NCBI RefSeq assembly: GCF_007714205.1
Contig: NZ_VMQU01000033.1
Coordinates: 1-45,493 of the forward strand
DNA: 45,493 bases
Source of the DNA: Mycobacterium helveticum
Lineage (GTDB): Bacteria; Actinomycetota; Actinomycetes; Mycobacteriales; Mycobacteriaceae
Reading direction: 5' to 3'
How positions within the stretch are numbered: position 1 is the first letter of the stretch; every line of letters begins with the position of its first letter. Positions 8,919-23,943 of the stretch are shown piece by piece. The notes under the pieces are model-generated. The model had not been told where the DNA came from. It made no database searches and worked only from the letters and a program-made list of their open reading frames with translations. The translations under genes were made by a program, and so were the position numbers.

Positions 8919-10427
8919 TCAGCTGGTCAACTGCTTGACCAGCTCGGCTGCGCTGTCCACCGAGTCCAGCAGCGCGCCGACGTGCGCTTTGCTGCCCCGC
9001 AGCGGTTCCAGGGTGGGAATGCGGACCAGCGAATCGCCGCCCAGGTCGAAGATGACCGAGTCCCAACTCGCTGCCGCGATGTCGGCGCCGAACCTGCGCA
9101 GGCACTCACCGCGGAAGTAGGCGCGGGTGTCCGTCGGTGGACTGTCGACGGCGTCGAGGACCTGCTGCTCGCTGACCAGGCGCTTCATGGATCCGCGCGC
9201 CACCAGCCGGTTGTACAGGCCCTTGTCCAGCCGGACATCGGAATACTGCAGATCCACCAGGTGCAGCCGCGGCGCCGACCAGCTCAGGTTCTCCCGCTGC
9301 CGAAAGCCTTCCAGCAGTCGCAACTTGGCCGGCCAGTCGAGCAGCTCGGCGCAGTCCATGGGGTCGCGTTCGAGCTGGTCGAGCACCTGCGCCCAGGTCT
9401 CCACGACGTCGGACGCGCGCGGATCCGGGTCGCGGCCGTCGACCAGCTTCGCCACCCGGTCCAGGTAAATGCGCTGTAGCGCAAGGCCGGTCAGCTCACG
9501 ACCGTCGGCCAGGGCAACGGTGGCACGCAGCGCGGGATCGCGGCTGATGGCGTGGACCGCGTGCACCGGACGGGCCAGGGTCAGGTCGCTGAGGTCAATA
9601 CCGTGGGCGGGCCCCTCTTCGATCACGTCGAGGACGAGCGCGGTGGTACCGAGCTTGAGGTAGGTCGAGGTCTCGGCGAGGTTGGCGTCCCCGATGATGA
9701 CGTGCAACCGGCGGTACCTGTCCGCATCGGCGTGCGGTTCGTCGCGGGTGTTGATGATCCCGCGCTTCAGCGTGGTCTCCAGCCCGACCTCGACCTCGAT
9801 GTAGTCGGAGCGCTGGGACAGCTGGAAGCCCGGCTCGTCGCCGGAGGGCCCGATGCCCACCCGCCCGGAGCCGGTCACCACCTGGCGCGACACCAGGAAC
9901 GGGGTCAGCCCGGCGATGATCGCCGAAAATGGCGTCTGCCGGCTCATCAGGTAGTTCTCGTGCGCCCCGTAGGAGGCGCCCTTGCCGTCGACGTTGTTCT
10001 TGTAGAGCTGCAGTCTCGCGGCTCCCGGCACGCTGGCGACGTGGCGGGCAGCGGCTTCCATCACCCGCTCGCCGGCCTTGTCCCAGATCACGGCGTCCAG
10101 GGGGTCAGCGCACTCGGGCGCGGAGTACTCGGGGTGCGCGTGGTCGACGTAGAGCCGCGCCCCGTTCGTCAGAATCATGTTGGCCGCGCCGACCTCGTCG
10201 GCATCGACCACCGGAGGCGGTCCGGTCGACCGGCTCAGATCGAAGCCCCGGGCGTCGCGCAGCGGCGATTCGACCTCATAGTCCCAACGGGTGCGTTTGG
10301 CCCGCTGAATGCCGGCGGCGGCAGCGTAGGCCAACACCGCCTGAGTCGAGGTGAGGATCGGGTTGGCGGTCGGGTCCGACGGCGACGAGATGCCGTACTC
10401 GACCTCCGTCCCGATAATCCGTTGCAT
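8919..10427 (-). CDS. dop: Pup deamidase/depupylase Dop
   Basis: Dop converts the C-terminal Gln of Pup to Glu and removes Pup from substrates; it is a structural homologue of PafA. The 502-residue protein begins [14 protein letters not shown] (Glu8 for metal/ATP). The Dop-specific loop is present ([18 protein letters not shown], about 63-80), followed by the active-site segment [19 protein letters not shown] with Asp95. Further conserved blocks are [20 protein letters not shown] and [20 protein letters not shown]. It lies 155 bp upstream of pup in the same direction. Its start region abuts a 57-bp tandem repeat (10442-10595) on the other side. Confidence 0.96.
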   Translation of the reverse strand: MQRIIGTEVEYGISSPSDPTANPILTSTQAVLAYAAAAGIQRAKRTRWDYEVESPLRDARGFDLSRSTGPPPVVDADEVGAANMILTNGARLYVDHAHPEYSAPECADPLDAVIWDKAGERVMEAAARHVASVPGAARLQLYKNNVDGKGASYGAHENYLMSRQTPFSAIIAGLTPFLVSRQVVTGSGRVGIGPSGDEPGFQLSQRSDYIEVEVGLETTLKRGIINTRDEPHADADRYRRLHVIIGDANLAETSTYLKLGTTALVLDVIEEGPAHGIDLSDLTLARPVHAVHAISRDPALRATVALADGRELTGLALQRIYLDRVAKLVDGRDPDPRASDVVETWAQVLDQLERDPMDCAELLDWPAKLRLLEGFRQRENLSWSAPRLHLVDLQYSDVRLDKGLYNRLVARGSMKRLVSEQQVLDAVDSPPTDTRAYFRGECLRRFGADIAAASWDSVIFDLGGDSLVRIPTLEPLRGSKAHVGALLDSVDSAAELVKQLTS

Positions 10428-10441
10428 GCCGCAAGCCTAGG

Positions 10442-10595
10442 CCCGATGACGAAGCGGCCCGCGAAGCGGGGCGTGAGGAGTCGGGCCATCCCATCCGGCC
10501 CGATGACGAAGCGGCCCGCGAAGCGGGGCGTGAGGAGTCGGGCCATCCCATCCGGCCCGATGACCCCGGACGTCCGAGCGGGGCGTGAGGAGTCC
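10442..10595. repeat. 57-bp-period tandem repeat, MIRU-like VNTR
   Basis: Units start with GATGACGAAGCGGCCCGCGA at 10445 and 10502, exactly 57 bp apart, and a diverged third unit starts GATGACCCC at 10559. Each contains GCGGGGCGTGAGGAGTC. Because 57 is a multiple of three, the reading frame stays open through the repeat on either strand, giving a 19-residue protein repeat. The GATG...GTGAGGAG layout resembles mycobacterial interspersed repetitive units (MIRU). It lies in the 271-bp gap between the divergent dop and the membrane protein gene at 10699. Copy number may vary among strains. Confidence 0.7.
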
Positions 10596-10698
10596 GCGCG
10601 ACGAAGAGGCTGGGATCGTGCCCGCGGTCCGCCGCTGAGCCCCGACGCGGCGGTATCGCCGGCGCACCGGGCGCGCGCCGGTCGTAGGGTGAGCCGTC

Positions 10699-11889
10699 AT
10701 GGGCCTTCCTCTTCGCCGCCCGCCGGCCCGAACGTCGGCCGGTGACGCGGCCGAGAGTTGGTTCCTGGCGCGCGGCTTGCCGTTGGTGCTGACGCCGCGG
10801 GCGCGGGGGCGGCGACTCTGGCCCCGGTCGGCGCCCGTGTTGGCGGCCTACGCGACGACCGAGGGCTGCGAGCTCGCGATCTGGATGATCACCGGCGACC
10901 GCAATGTCGACATCGTCGGAAACCCGACCGCTGTCGAATGGGGACTGCTGGCCATACTCGGGGCCATGTTGCCGCTGGCCGCCGTCGTCGGCTGGCTGGT
11001 GTCCCGGTTGTCGGGCAACCGCAGCCGTACGGTCGTCGCGGCCATCGCGGTGGCCTTCGCGACCATGACCGGAACCATCGAAACCGGCCCGATTCACGTG
11101 CTGCGGATCGCCGTCCTGGTAGTGCTGGTGTTGCTTTTGACCGCCTCCGGCGTCGGGGCGGTGTTCGCCTGGGCGGTGCGGATGACGTTGTCGCACCTCG
11201 CGGCGGTCGGTTCCATGACGGTGCGGGCCCTGCCCGTCGTGTTGCTGACCGTACTGGTGTTCCTCAATCCCTATGTCTGGCTCATGGCGGCGACGATCAG
11301 CCAGCGGCGGCTCTGGCTGGCGCTGCTGTTTCTCGTCGCCGTCGCGGCGGCGTTCGTCGTATCGGGAAGTCTGGAACGGGTCCGGCCGATGCTGCGAGCG
11401 ACTGCCGCACCGCCCCATGACTGCGAACGACTGGCCGGCACGCCCTTTGCGGACATGCCCGACCCGCCGGTCAGTCCCCGACTGACCAGGACCGAACGCG
11501 TCAACGTGGTGTTCGTGCTCGCCACCTCGCAGCTGGTGCAGATCCTGGTGGTGGCCGCGGTCATCGCCACGATCTTCTTCGTTCTCGGCCTGATCCTGCT
11601 CAGTGAACCCCTGCTCGCCGAATGGACCCACAACAAGGGCTCGACCCACGGGACGCTGCCGGGAATGACGATTCCGGTGCCGCAGCCGCTGATCAACACC
11701 TGTCTGTTCCTCGTCGCGCTGGCGTTCATGTACATCGGCGCCCGCGCGGTCGGCGACGGCGAATACCGTTCCACCTTCCTCGACCCGCTGATCGAGGACC
11801 TGCATGTCACCCTGATCGCACGCAACCGCTACCGCGGTGCCGTCGCGACGGCACCGCGCGCTGTTGACGCCGCGTATGGCACTGGCTAA
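10699..11889 (+). CDS. conserved integral membrane protein (Rv2113-like)
   Basis: A 396-residue polytopic membrane protein of unknown function, conserved at this place beside dop and mpa in mycobacteria (Rv2113 in M. tuberculosis). Hydrophobic segments include LLAILGAMLPLAAVVGWLV, VLVVLVLLLTASGVGAVFAW, VLLTVLVFLNPYVWLMAA, LALLFLVAVAAAFVVSGSL, ILVVAAVIATIFFVLGLILL and TCLFLVALAFMYIGARA, about seven or eight in all. No catalytic motif is evident. The ATG at 10699 begins MGLPLRRPPARTSAG, and the next gene starts 10 bp after the stop, so the pair is probably co-transcribed. A shared function with Rv2114-like or Mpa is only inferred from position. Confidence 0.85.
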   Translation: MGLPLRRPPARTSAGDAAESWFLARGLPLVLTPRARGRRLWPRSAPVLAAYATTEGCELAIWMITGDRNVDIVGNPTAVEWGLLAILGAMLPLAAVVGWLVSRLSGNRSRTVVAAIAVAFATMTGTIETGPIHVLRIAVLVVLVLLLTASGVGAVFAWAVRMTLSHLAAVGSMTVRALPVVLLTVLVFLNPYVWLMAATISQRRLWLALLFLVAVAAAFVVSGSLERVRPMLRATAAPPHDCERLAGTPFADMPDPPVSPRLTRTERVNVVFVLATSQLVQILVVAAVIATIFFVLGLILLSEPLLAEWTHNKGSTHGTLPGMTIPVPQPLINTCLFLVALAFMYIGARAVGDGEYRSTFLDPLIEDLHVTLIARNRYRGAVATAPRAVDAAYGTG

Positions 11890-11898
11890 TTTCACCGT

Positions 11899-12543
11899 GT
11901 GGCCGCCCCCGAATCCGACCGCGTAGCGAGTCAACAAGCGACCGACCTGGCCGGAAAGCGTTATGGCGAAGTGCTTCTGGTCCAGGTCGGCGAGTCCGGC
12001 CCCCAGGCCACCGTCTACAACAGCTTCCCGCTCAACGACTGCCCCGCCGAGCTGTGGTCCGCGCTCGACCCCCAGGCCATCGCCGCCGCGCACGGCGCGG
12101 TCGCGGCGCTGCTCAACGGCCCGCGCTACTGGCTGATGAACGCCATCGAAAAGGAGCCACAGGGCCCGCAGGAGAGGAAGACCTTCGGCGGGATCCAGAT
12201 GATCCGTCAGGCCACGGTCGCGATGTCGTCGATGAACCCGGCTCCCTACAGCGTCAACGAGGTGGACCGCAACACGGTCTTCGTCTTCAACGCCGGCGAA
12301 GAGATTTACGAGCTGGTCGACCCCGACGGGCGGCGCTGGGTCATGCAGACCTACAGCCAGGTCGCCGATCCCGGCCTGTCACGCGCAGACCTGCCTGGCC
12401 TCGCGGAGCGGCTCGACCTCCCGGCCGGATGGACCTACCGACCGCGGGTGCTCACCAGCGAGCTCAGGGTGGACACCCGCAGTCGGCCGGCCCGGGTGCT
12501 GCAGGACAACCTGACCAACAGCTACTCGATGGAGACTGACTGA
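11899..12543 (+). CDS. conserved hypothetical protein (Rv2114-like)
   Basis: A 214-residue soluble protein of unknown function, conserved between the Rv2113-like gene and mpa. It starts at GTG 11899 (VAAPESDRVASQQATDLAGK). The sequence has a compact alpha/beta look: RYGEVLLVQVGESGPQATVY, ALLNGPRYWLMNAIEK, KTFGGIQMIRQATVAM, then NTVFVFNAGEEIYELVDPDG, WVMQTYSQVADP and LPGLAERLDLPAGWTYRPRV. No membrane segment or signal peptide is visible. The repeated hydrophobic/aromatic strand pattern could be a beta-barrel or cupin-like ligand-binding fold, but I cannot name a family. It is convergent with mpa with a gap of 23 bp. Confidence 0.85.
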   Translation: MAAPESDRVASQQATDLAGKRYGEVLLVQVGESGPQATVYNSFPLNDCPAELWSALDPQAIAAAHGAVAALLNGPRYWLMNAIEKEPQGPQERKTFGGIQMIRQATVAMSSMNPAPYSVNEVDRNTVFVFNAGEEIYELVDPDGRRWVMQTYSQVADPGLSRADLPGLAERLDLPAGWTYRPRVLTSELRVDTRSRPARVLQDNLTNSYSMETD

Positions 12544-12566
12544 CTCACGCGTTCAGCGCGGTGACG

Positions 12567-14396
12567 CTACAGGTACTGGCCCAGGTTGGATTCGGTGTCG
12601 ATGGCCCGCGACGCGCTCGACGACTTGCCGGTGACCAGGGTGCGGATGTAGACGATCCGCTCGCCCTTCTTGCCCGAGATCCGCGCCCAGTCATCGGGAT
12701 TGGTGGTGTTGGGCAGGTCCTCGTTCTCGGCGAACTCGTCGACGATCGAGTCGAGCAGGTGCTGGATGCGCAGACCCGGCTGGCCCGTTTCGAGCACCGA
12801 CTTGATGGCGTTCTTCTTCGCCCTGTCGACGACGTTCTGGATCATCGCCCCGGAGTTGAAGTCCTTGAAGTACATGACTTCCTTGTCGCCGTTGGCGTAG
12901 GTGACCTCCAGGAACCGGTTGTCGTCGATCTCGGCGTACATCCGCTCGACGACCTTCTCGATCATCGCCTTGATGCAGGAGGTGCGGTCTCCGCCGAACT
13001 CGGCGAGATCGTCGGCGTGCAGCGGCAGCGACTCGACCAGGTACTTCGAGAAGATGTCCTGGGCCGCTTCGGCGTCGGGGCGTTCGATCTTGATCTTGAC
13101 GTCGAGACGGCCGGGCCGCAGGATCGCCGGGTCGATCATGTCCTCGCGGTTGGAGGCGCCGATCACGATGACGTTCTCGAGCCCCTCGACGCCGTCGATC
13201 TCGCTGAGCAACTGCGGCACCACCGTGGTCTCGACGTCCGACGACACCCCGGTACCGCGGGTGCGGAAGATCGAGTCCATCTCGTCGAAGAACACGATCA
13301 CGGGCGTTCCCTCCGACGCCTTCTCGCGGGCGCGCTGGAAGATCAACCGGATGTGCCGCTCGGTCTCGCCGACGAACTTGTTGAGCAGCTCCGGACCCTT
13401 GATGTTAAGGAAGTAGGACTTCGCCTCGCGGGCGTCGTCGCCGCGAACCTCGGCCATCTTCTTGGCCAGCGAGTTGGCCACCGCCTTGGCGATCAACGTC
13501 TTACCGCAGCCGGGCGGGCCGTAGAGCAACACGCCCTTGGGCGGGCGCAGCGCGTACTCGCGGTAGAGCTCCTTGTGCAGGAACGGCAGCTCCACGGCGT
13601 CGCGGATCTGCTCGATCTGGCGGGTGAGCCCACCGATGTCGGAGTAGCTGACGTCGGGCACCTCTTCCAGGACCAGGTCTTCGACCTCGGCCTTCGGGAT
13701 GCGCTCGAAGGCGTAGCCCGCCTTGGTGTCGACCAGCAGCGAGTCGCCGGGGCGCAGCTTGCGCGGCTTGGTGTCGTCGTTCAGGGCGTCCGGAACGCCG
13801 TCCGGCAGGTCCTCGGCCACCAGCGGCTCGGCGAGCCACACGATGCGCTCCTCGTCGGCGTGGCCGACGACCAGGGCCCGGTTACCGTCGGCCAGGACTT
13901 CCCGCAACGTCGAGATCTCACCGACCGACTCGAACGTGCCGGCCTCGACGACGGTCAGGGCCTCGTTGAGCCGGACCGTCTGGCCCTTCCGCAGCGCCGT
14001 GGTATCGATGTTCGGCGAACACGTCAAGCGCATCTTGCGGCCCGACGTGAACACGTCCACCGTGTCGTCGTCGTGGGCGCCGAGCAGGACGCCGTAGCCG
14101 CTGGGCGGCTGGCCCAGCCGATCGACCTCCTCGCGCAGCGCCAGCAGTTGTTGGCGGGCCTCTTTAAGCGTTTCCATCAATTTGGAGTTGCGGGCCGCCA
14201 GCGAGTCGATACGGGCCTCGAGTTGGTGCACGTCGTGCGCGGTGCGGCCGCCGCCGTGGGGGCCGACCGCATGTTCGAGTTGCTCGCGAAGCAGCGCCGC
14301 CTCACGCCGCAATTGCTCCAATTCGGCAGCATCGCCGCTGGACGGGATCGATCCCCGGGGGTTACCGAATGCATCAGAACGCTCTGAGTCACCCAT
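12567..14396 (-). CDS. mpa: proteasome-associated AAA+ ATPase Mpa (ARC)
   Basis: Mpa is the hexameric unfoldase that captures Pup-tagged proteins through N-terminal coiled coils and feeds them to the 20S core. The 609-residue protein starts at ATG 14396 ([12 protein letters not shown]) with AAAGGAG six bases upstream. An open frame continues 150 codons further, but the family length and ribosome site decide the start. Residues about 25-95 are coiled coil ([40 protein letters not shown]). Two OB-type domains follow, then Walker A GPPGCGKT, Walker [13 protein letters not shown] and the arginine-finger region. The C-terminus ends SNLGQYL, giving the penultimate tyrosine needed for docking on PrcA. 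Confidence 0.97.
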   Translation of the reverse strand: MGDSERSDAFGNPRGSIPSSGDAAELEQLRREAALLREQLEHAVGPHGGGRTAHDVHQLEARIDSLAARNSKLMETLKEARQQLLALREEVDRLGQPPSGYGVLLGAHDDDTVDVFTSGRKMRLTCSPNIDTTALRKGQTVRLNEALTVVEAGTFESVGEISTLREVLADGNRALVVGHADEERIVWLAEPLVAEDLPDGVPDALNDDTKPRKLRPGDSLLVDTKAGYAFERIPKAEVEDLVLEEVPDVSYSDIGGLTRQIEQIRDAVELPFLHKELYREYALRPPKGVLLYGPPGCGKTLIAKAVANSLAKKMAEVRGDDAREAKSYFLNIKGPELLNKFVGETERHIRLIFQRAREKASEGTPVIVFFDEMDSIFRTRGTGVSSDVETTVVPQLLSEIDGVEGLENVIVIGASNREDMIDPAILRPGRLDVKIKIERPDAEAAQDIFSKYLVESLPLHADDLAEFGGDRTSCIKAMIEKVVERMYAEIDDNRFLEVTYANGDKEVMYFKDFNSGAMIQNVVDRAKKNAIKSVLETGQPGLRIQHLLDSIVDEFAENEDLPNTTNPDDWARISGKKGERIVYIRTLVTGKSSSASRAIDTESNLGQYL

Positions 14397-14552
14397 GTTG
14401 CGCTCCTTTCCCACACCAGGAATTGGTGCAGCGGATACTCCAACGCTACCGGCGATCGGCGCTTCATGTGCGGAACCGAATGCCGCCGAAAAGTTAAAAC
14501 TGTGATGCCGCTGGTAACGTCGCGTTGCAGTCCGCGGATCGGAAGGGAAGGC

Positions 14553-14678
14553 GTGACCACAAAACCCCTCGCCACGTGCGTAGCTACCGCCGCCGTCCCC
14601 GGCGCGGGAGCCACCGCTGTGACATGTGCTGCATCCGACGCCCGGGCCGCCGGCGCGGACGGACGGCGCCGGGGCTGA
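14553..14678 (+). pseudogene. signal-peptide-like micro-ORF before lppK, possible gene remnant
   Basis: A 41-codon frame starts at GTG 14553 after an excellent purine-rich ribosome site (GGAAGGGAAG at 14541-14550). It encodes [20 protein letters not shown] followed by [17 protein letters not shown] and stops at 14678, eight bases before the lppK ATG. The sequence looks like the signal peptide of the small secreted paralogue family related to LppK, of which I recall the opening MTTKxLAT. It may be the stump of a lost paralogue, a frameshifted alternative N-terminus, or a leader peptide whose translation is coupled to lppK, which has only a weak ribosome site of its own. The call is tentative. 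Confidence 0.4.
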
Positions 14679-14686
14679 CCGACTGG

Positions 14687-15265
14687 ATGCACCGGCAACT
14701 CTGCGTTGTGCTGGCCGCCGTGGCCGTGTTCGGGCTCTCGGCGTGTGAGCACTCCAGGCCCACGGTGTCGTTGCAGCCGTCCTCGCGGGCGGCTCCGACG
14801 TCGCCGCCTCCGGTGGCCGCTCCCCCGACGGTCCCGTTGCCCGCACCCCAGGCGCTCACCGACCTGCTGAACCGGCTCGCCGACCCCGCTGTCCCCGCCA
14901 CCGAGAAAGTGAACCTCATCGAGGGCGCAACGCCCGAGAATGCGGGCACCCTGGAGAAGTTCACCACCGCGCTGCACGACAACGGCTATCTGCCGATGAC
15001 CTTCGCGGCCAACGACATCGCGTGGTCGGACACGAACCCGTCGAACGTCAAGGCCGCGGTCACCGTCAAGACCGCCAGGGCGGACAACGCCAACTTCACC
15101 TTCCCGATGGAGTTCACCCCCTCCCAGGACGGCTGGCAGTTGTCGCGTCGGACCGCGGAGATGCTGTTGGCCCTGGGCAAGTCGTCTGCGCCGACGACCT
15201 CCGGTCCGCCGGCCGCCCTCGCGCCGGCTCCCTCGCAGGCTCCGGCTCCGGCTCCGCCGAGTTGA
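14687..15265 (+). CDS. lppK: lipoprotein LppK
   Basis: A secreted, lipid-anchored protein of unknown function. The 192-residue product starts [20 protein letters not shown], where the lipobox LSAC sets Cys20 as the lipidated residue. A proline/serine-rich linker follows, then a folded domain with [40 protein letters not shown] and [20 protein letters not shown], ending [20 protein letters not shown]. This matches my recollection of Rv2116. The tail is again low-complexity (Ala/Pro/Ser). The gene is divergent from mpa and 8 bp upstream of the DUF503 gene, so these two are likely one transcript. The start at 14687 is set by the signal peptide; longer in-frame extension from 14525 is Arg-rich and implausible. 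Confidence 0.9.
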   Translation: MHRQLCVVLAAVAVFGLSACEHSRPTVSLQPSSRAAPTSPPPVAAPPTVPLPAPQALTDLLNRLADPAVPATEKVNLIEGATPENAGTLEKFTTALHDNGYLPMTFAANDIAWSDTNPSNVKAAVTVKTARADNANFTFPMEFTPSQDGWQLSRRTAEMLLALGKSSAPTTSGPPAALAPAPSQAPAPAPPS

Positions 15266-15273
15266 CCCGCGCG

Positions 15274-16493
<1,220 letters not shown>

Positions 16494-16506
16494 CTAGGCT
16501 GCGGGA

Positions 16507-17400
16507 ATGACCGTCCAGCCGGAGACACGCCCGCCGCGGCCGGCTTCAAAACCGGCACTGTCGCCGTCGCGGGCGGCGGACTTCAAGCAGTGCCCGCTGC
16601 TGTACCGGTTCCGGGCGATCGACCGGTTGCCCGAGGCCCCGTCGGCGGCGCAGCTGCGGGGTTCGGTGGTGCACGCCGCCTTGGAGCAGCTCTACGGCCT
16701 GCCCGCGCCGCGGCGCGACCCCGACACGGCGCGGTCGCTGGTGGAGTCGGCATGGGAGCACGTGGTCGCCGCGGAGCCCGATCTGGCCGGCGAGTTCGAT
16801 CCCGACCAGCGGAGCAGGCTGATCGAGGAGGCCCGCGACCTGCTCTCCGGCTACTACCGGCTCGAAGACCCGACCCGGTTCGACCCGCAGTGCTGCGAAG
16901 AGCGGGTGGAGGTCGAACTTGCCGACGGCACGCTGCTGCGCGGCTTCATCGACCGCATCGACGTCGCCGCCACCGGCGAGGTGCGGGTGGTCGACTACAA
17001 GACCGGCAAGGCGCCGCCGGCCGCGCGGGCTGCGGGGGGCTTCACGGCCGAGTTCAAGGCGATGTTCCAGATGAAGTTCTACGCGGTGGCGCTGCTGCGT
17101 TCCCGCGGTGTGCTGCCCACCCGGCTGCGCCTGATCTACCTCGCCGACGGGCAGGTGCTGGACTACTCGCCGGATCACGACGAACTGCTGCGCTTCGAAA
17201 AGACCCTGATGGCGATGTGGCGCGCCATCCAATCCGCCGGCCAGAGCGGCGATTTCCGGCCCAAACAGTCGCGGCTGTGCGACTGGTGTCCCCACCAGCA
17301 GCACTGCCCACTTTTCGGGGGAACGCCGCCGCCCTACCCCGGCTGGCCGGAACACTTTGCGGTCGCTGAAGTTTCGCCGCACACCTCACCGGCGGCCTAG
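16507..17400 (+). CDS. RecB-like PD-(D/E)XK nuclease with Fe-S cysteines
   Basis: A 297-residue stand-alone nuclease of the RecB/AddB/Cas4 group (Rv2119-like), probably acting in DNA end processing or repair. The nuclease core is visible as LRGSVVHAALEQLYG (motif I His), LLRGFIDRIDV (Asp) and RVVDYKTGKAPP (D-x-K motif). Four cysteines fit an iron-sulphur cluster: one in FKQCPLLYRF near the N-terminus and three in LCDWCPHQQHCPLF near the C-terminus. The start at ATG 16507 leaves a short proline-rich leader. It is divergent from trmI, and its stop overlaps the end of the oxidoreductase pseudogene on the other strand by 4 bp. No helicase partner is adjacent. Confidence 0.92.
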   Translation: MTVQPETRPPRPASKPALSPSRAADFKQCPLLYRFRAIDRLPEAPSAAQLRGSVVHAALEQLYGLPAPRRDPDTARSLVESAWEHVVAAEPDLAGEFDPDQRSRLIEEARDLLSGYYRLEDPTRFDPQCCEERVEVELADGTLLRGFIDRIDVAATGEVRVVDYKTGKAPPAARAAGGFTAEFKAMFQMKFYAVALLRSRGVLPTRLRLIYLADGQVLDYSPDHDELLRFEKTLMAMWRAIQSAGQSGDFRPKQSRLCDWCPHQQHCPLFGGTPPPYPGWPEHFAVAEVSPHTSPAA

Positions 17401-18223
17401 AACGGCGACATCCCCTGCAGCATCGTGGGGATGAGTTCGCCGACGGTGGGGTGGATGTGCATGGTGCGCGACAGCGTCGTGTACGGCGCGTCCACCGACA
17501 TGACGTCCAGGATGGCGTGGATCGCCTCGTCGCCGCCGACCCCCAGGATGGCCGCCCCCAGGATCTTCTCGGTGTCGGCGTCGACAACGATCTCCATGAA
17601 GCCTTGTTTCTCAACCTTTTTCCACCGCCCTGCCGACCCTGGTCATCGGCCGCATGCCGACCAGCGCCCTGCGGCCCGACGCCCGCACCTGCGCGGCGGT
17701 CATGCCGGCGCGCCCGAGCGGCGGGTCGATGCACAGCGCGTGGGTGGTGATGCGGTCGCTCACGCGCCGCGGGGTCGCGTGAGAATCGCTGTCGAGGAGA
17801 TTGGCGGCCGGCGCCCCACCGCCAGCAGCAGATGACTGCCCGCGACCGGCGCGGTTGTCAGATCGAATCCGTTGTTGCTCTTGGTAATCCGCACTTCTCC
17901 GGCGCCGAGGATGACGTCGTCTTCGCAGGACGCCAGCCTGGAACCGCGCTCGACGACGGTGAGCCAGGACCCGAATCGCCGGTACATCCGGTCGAACTCC
18001 AGCGCGATGTAGCTGCCGCCCACGATGACCGGATGCGTTGGCAGCGTGTCCAGTTCGAGGATCGACACGTTGGTGAGGTAGTCGACGCCGGAGAGTCCCG
18101 GAATGTCGGGCACCACCGCGCGGCCACCGACGTTGAGGAAGATCCGCTCGCCACGCAGCAGGTCCGTCCGGCCAGCGGCGGCCCCGCCTGCCCGGCACCC
18201 ACGATGATCGCGCCGCAATGCAC
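17397..18223 (-). pseudogene. decayed FAD/NAD(P) disulfide oxidoreductase
   Basis: Read leftward, this is a mercuric-reductase/dihydrolipoamide-dehydrogenase-type gene broken at several points. It opens at about 18223 with CGAIIVGAGQAGPPLAGR (FAD-binding GxGxxG), then loses roughly 85 residues including the redox-active CxxxxC region. It resumes in another frame as RGERIFLNVGGRAVVPDIPG and VIVGGSYIALEFDRMYRRFG. After AVGRRP it has a second deletion that removes the GD-containing FAD motif, resumes as RVSDRITTHALCIDPPLGRA, and carries a one-base insertion near 17614 where VEKG runs into a stop. The C-terminal dimerisation tail (AILGVGGDEAIHAILDV, HIHPTVGELIPTMLQG) is intact. It abuts the DUF4126 gene, so the two were once an operon. 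It cannot encode a working enzyme. Confidence 0.9.
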
Positions 18224-18225
18224 CG

Positions 18226-18708
18226 TCACAGACTGGCCGTCAGGGACAGGATGGCGAACCCCCCCAATACCGCGACCGCGTCCTCCAACAGCGCGATCGG
18301 CAGGCCCTGCCCGCCGCGGGATTCCACCAGTCGCCGGCGTGCCTGATAGCCGCCGACGGTGCCCAGCGCCGCGCCGATCACGCCACAGCCGAGTGCGGAG
18401 AAGGTGAAGTGCCACGCGGCGCCGATCACCGCGCCGGCGAATGCGCCCATCGTGATCCGCGCGGCGAAAGACGGGGGGACGGTGCGCGGAGGCGTCTTCG
18501 GGAGCTTGTCGGTGACGAGTTCGGCGATCGCCAGAACGGTGACGATCGCGACCGTGATCACATTGCCCACCCAGAACGCCCAGGTGGACTGCAGGTCGAT
18601 CCATCCGAGCATGGCGGCCCATGCGACGACGGCGGGAGCCGTCAGGGAACGCAACCCGGCGACGACGCCGATCAACAAGGCCATCAGCAAAACAAGGACA
18701 TGTAACAC
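18226..18708 (-). CDS. DUF4126 membrane protein (Rv2120c-like)
   Basis: A 160-residue integral membrane protein of unknown function. It starts at GTG 18708 (VLHVLVLLMALLIGVVAGLR), preceded by GGAGG about six bases upstream; a longer in-frame start at 18777 lacks such a site. Conserved DUF4126 features are GLRSLTAPAVVAWAAMLGW near the N-terminus and about four hydrophobic segments (WVGNVITVAIVTVLAIAEL, ITMGAFAGAVIGAAWHFTF, CGVIGAALGTVGGYQAR, AVAVLGGFAILSL). The cytoplasmic loop contains TDKLPKTPPRT. It lies 114 bp from hisG and directly upstream of the broken oxidoreductase, with which it probably shared a transcript. Confidence 0.88.
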   Translation of the reverse strand: MLHVLVLLMALLIGVVAGLRSLTAPAVVAWAAMLGWIDLQSTWAFWVGNVITVAIVTVLAIAELVTDKLPKTPPRTVPPSFAARITMGAFAGAVIGAAWHFTFSALGCGVIGAALGTVGGYQARRRLVESRGGQGLPIALLEDAVAVLGGFAILSLTASL

Positions 18709-18822
18709 GGAGGTCCTCCCGGGGACGAACTGTCCGGCGACCGTCGGGGCAACGGCCCATGGAGACAACGCGGACAACGGCCTAGGCGGACGCTAACACA
18801 GCCGCGCGCGTCGAACCCGCGA

Positions 18823-23844
<5,022 letters not shown>

Positions 23845-23850
23845 GTACAT

Positions 23851-23936
23851 TCCTTCCGTAGTGGAAGGCGTCCTTGACTCTGCCGAGCGTGGCGGACACC
23901 GGCGGGGACCGGAACCGTTGCAACGCCTCTCGACCA
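23851..23936 (-). promoter_or_regulatory. S-adenosylhomocysteine (SAH) riboswitch of metH with SD-sequestering hairpin
   Basis: Read leftward, the metH leader shows the SAH-riboswitch topology. The pseudoknot strand GUCGAG (23934-23929) pairs with CUCGGC (23887-23882). P1 strand AGGCGUU (23928-23922) pairs with GACGCCU (23872-23866). Between them lie GCAACGG, an extended P2 hairpin (CGG/CCG plus CCGG/CCGG) and the near-consensus CCGCCACGCUCGG. The 3' strand of P1 runs into CCUUCC (23868-23863), which is perfectly complementary to the Shine-Dalgarno GGAAGG (23857-23852) across a 5-nt loop. P1 and the SD hairpin share bases and cannot coexist. Ligand binding should therefore free the ribosome site, making an ON switch. 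Consensus is recalled from the published SAH family; pairing is seen directly. Confidence 0.85.
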
Positions 23937-23943
23937 GGAAAGT

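Noticed and set aside
10442..10595. Direct repeats considered as a CRISPR array
   Set aside because: Units are contiguous tandem copies with no unique spacers and no cas genes nearby.
10276..12093. A 605-codon minus-strand frame through the Rv2113-like gene and the 57-bp repeat
   Set aside because: The translation is rich in Gln/His/Arg, the usual antisense signature, and the plus-strand frame has clear membrane helices.
23851..23943. Cobalamin or SAM riboswitch in front of metH
   Set aside because: There is no B12-box-like sequence and no SAM-I/SAM-IV core; helix order, GCAAC and the CUCGG pseudoknot fit the SAH class.
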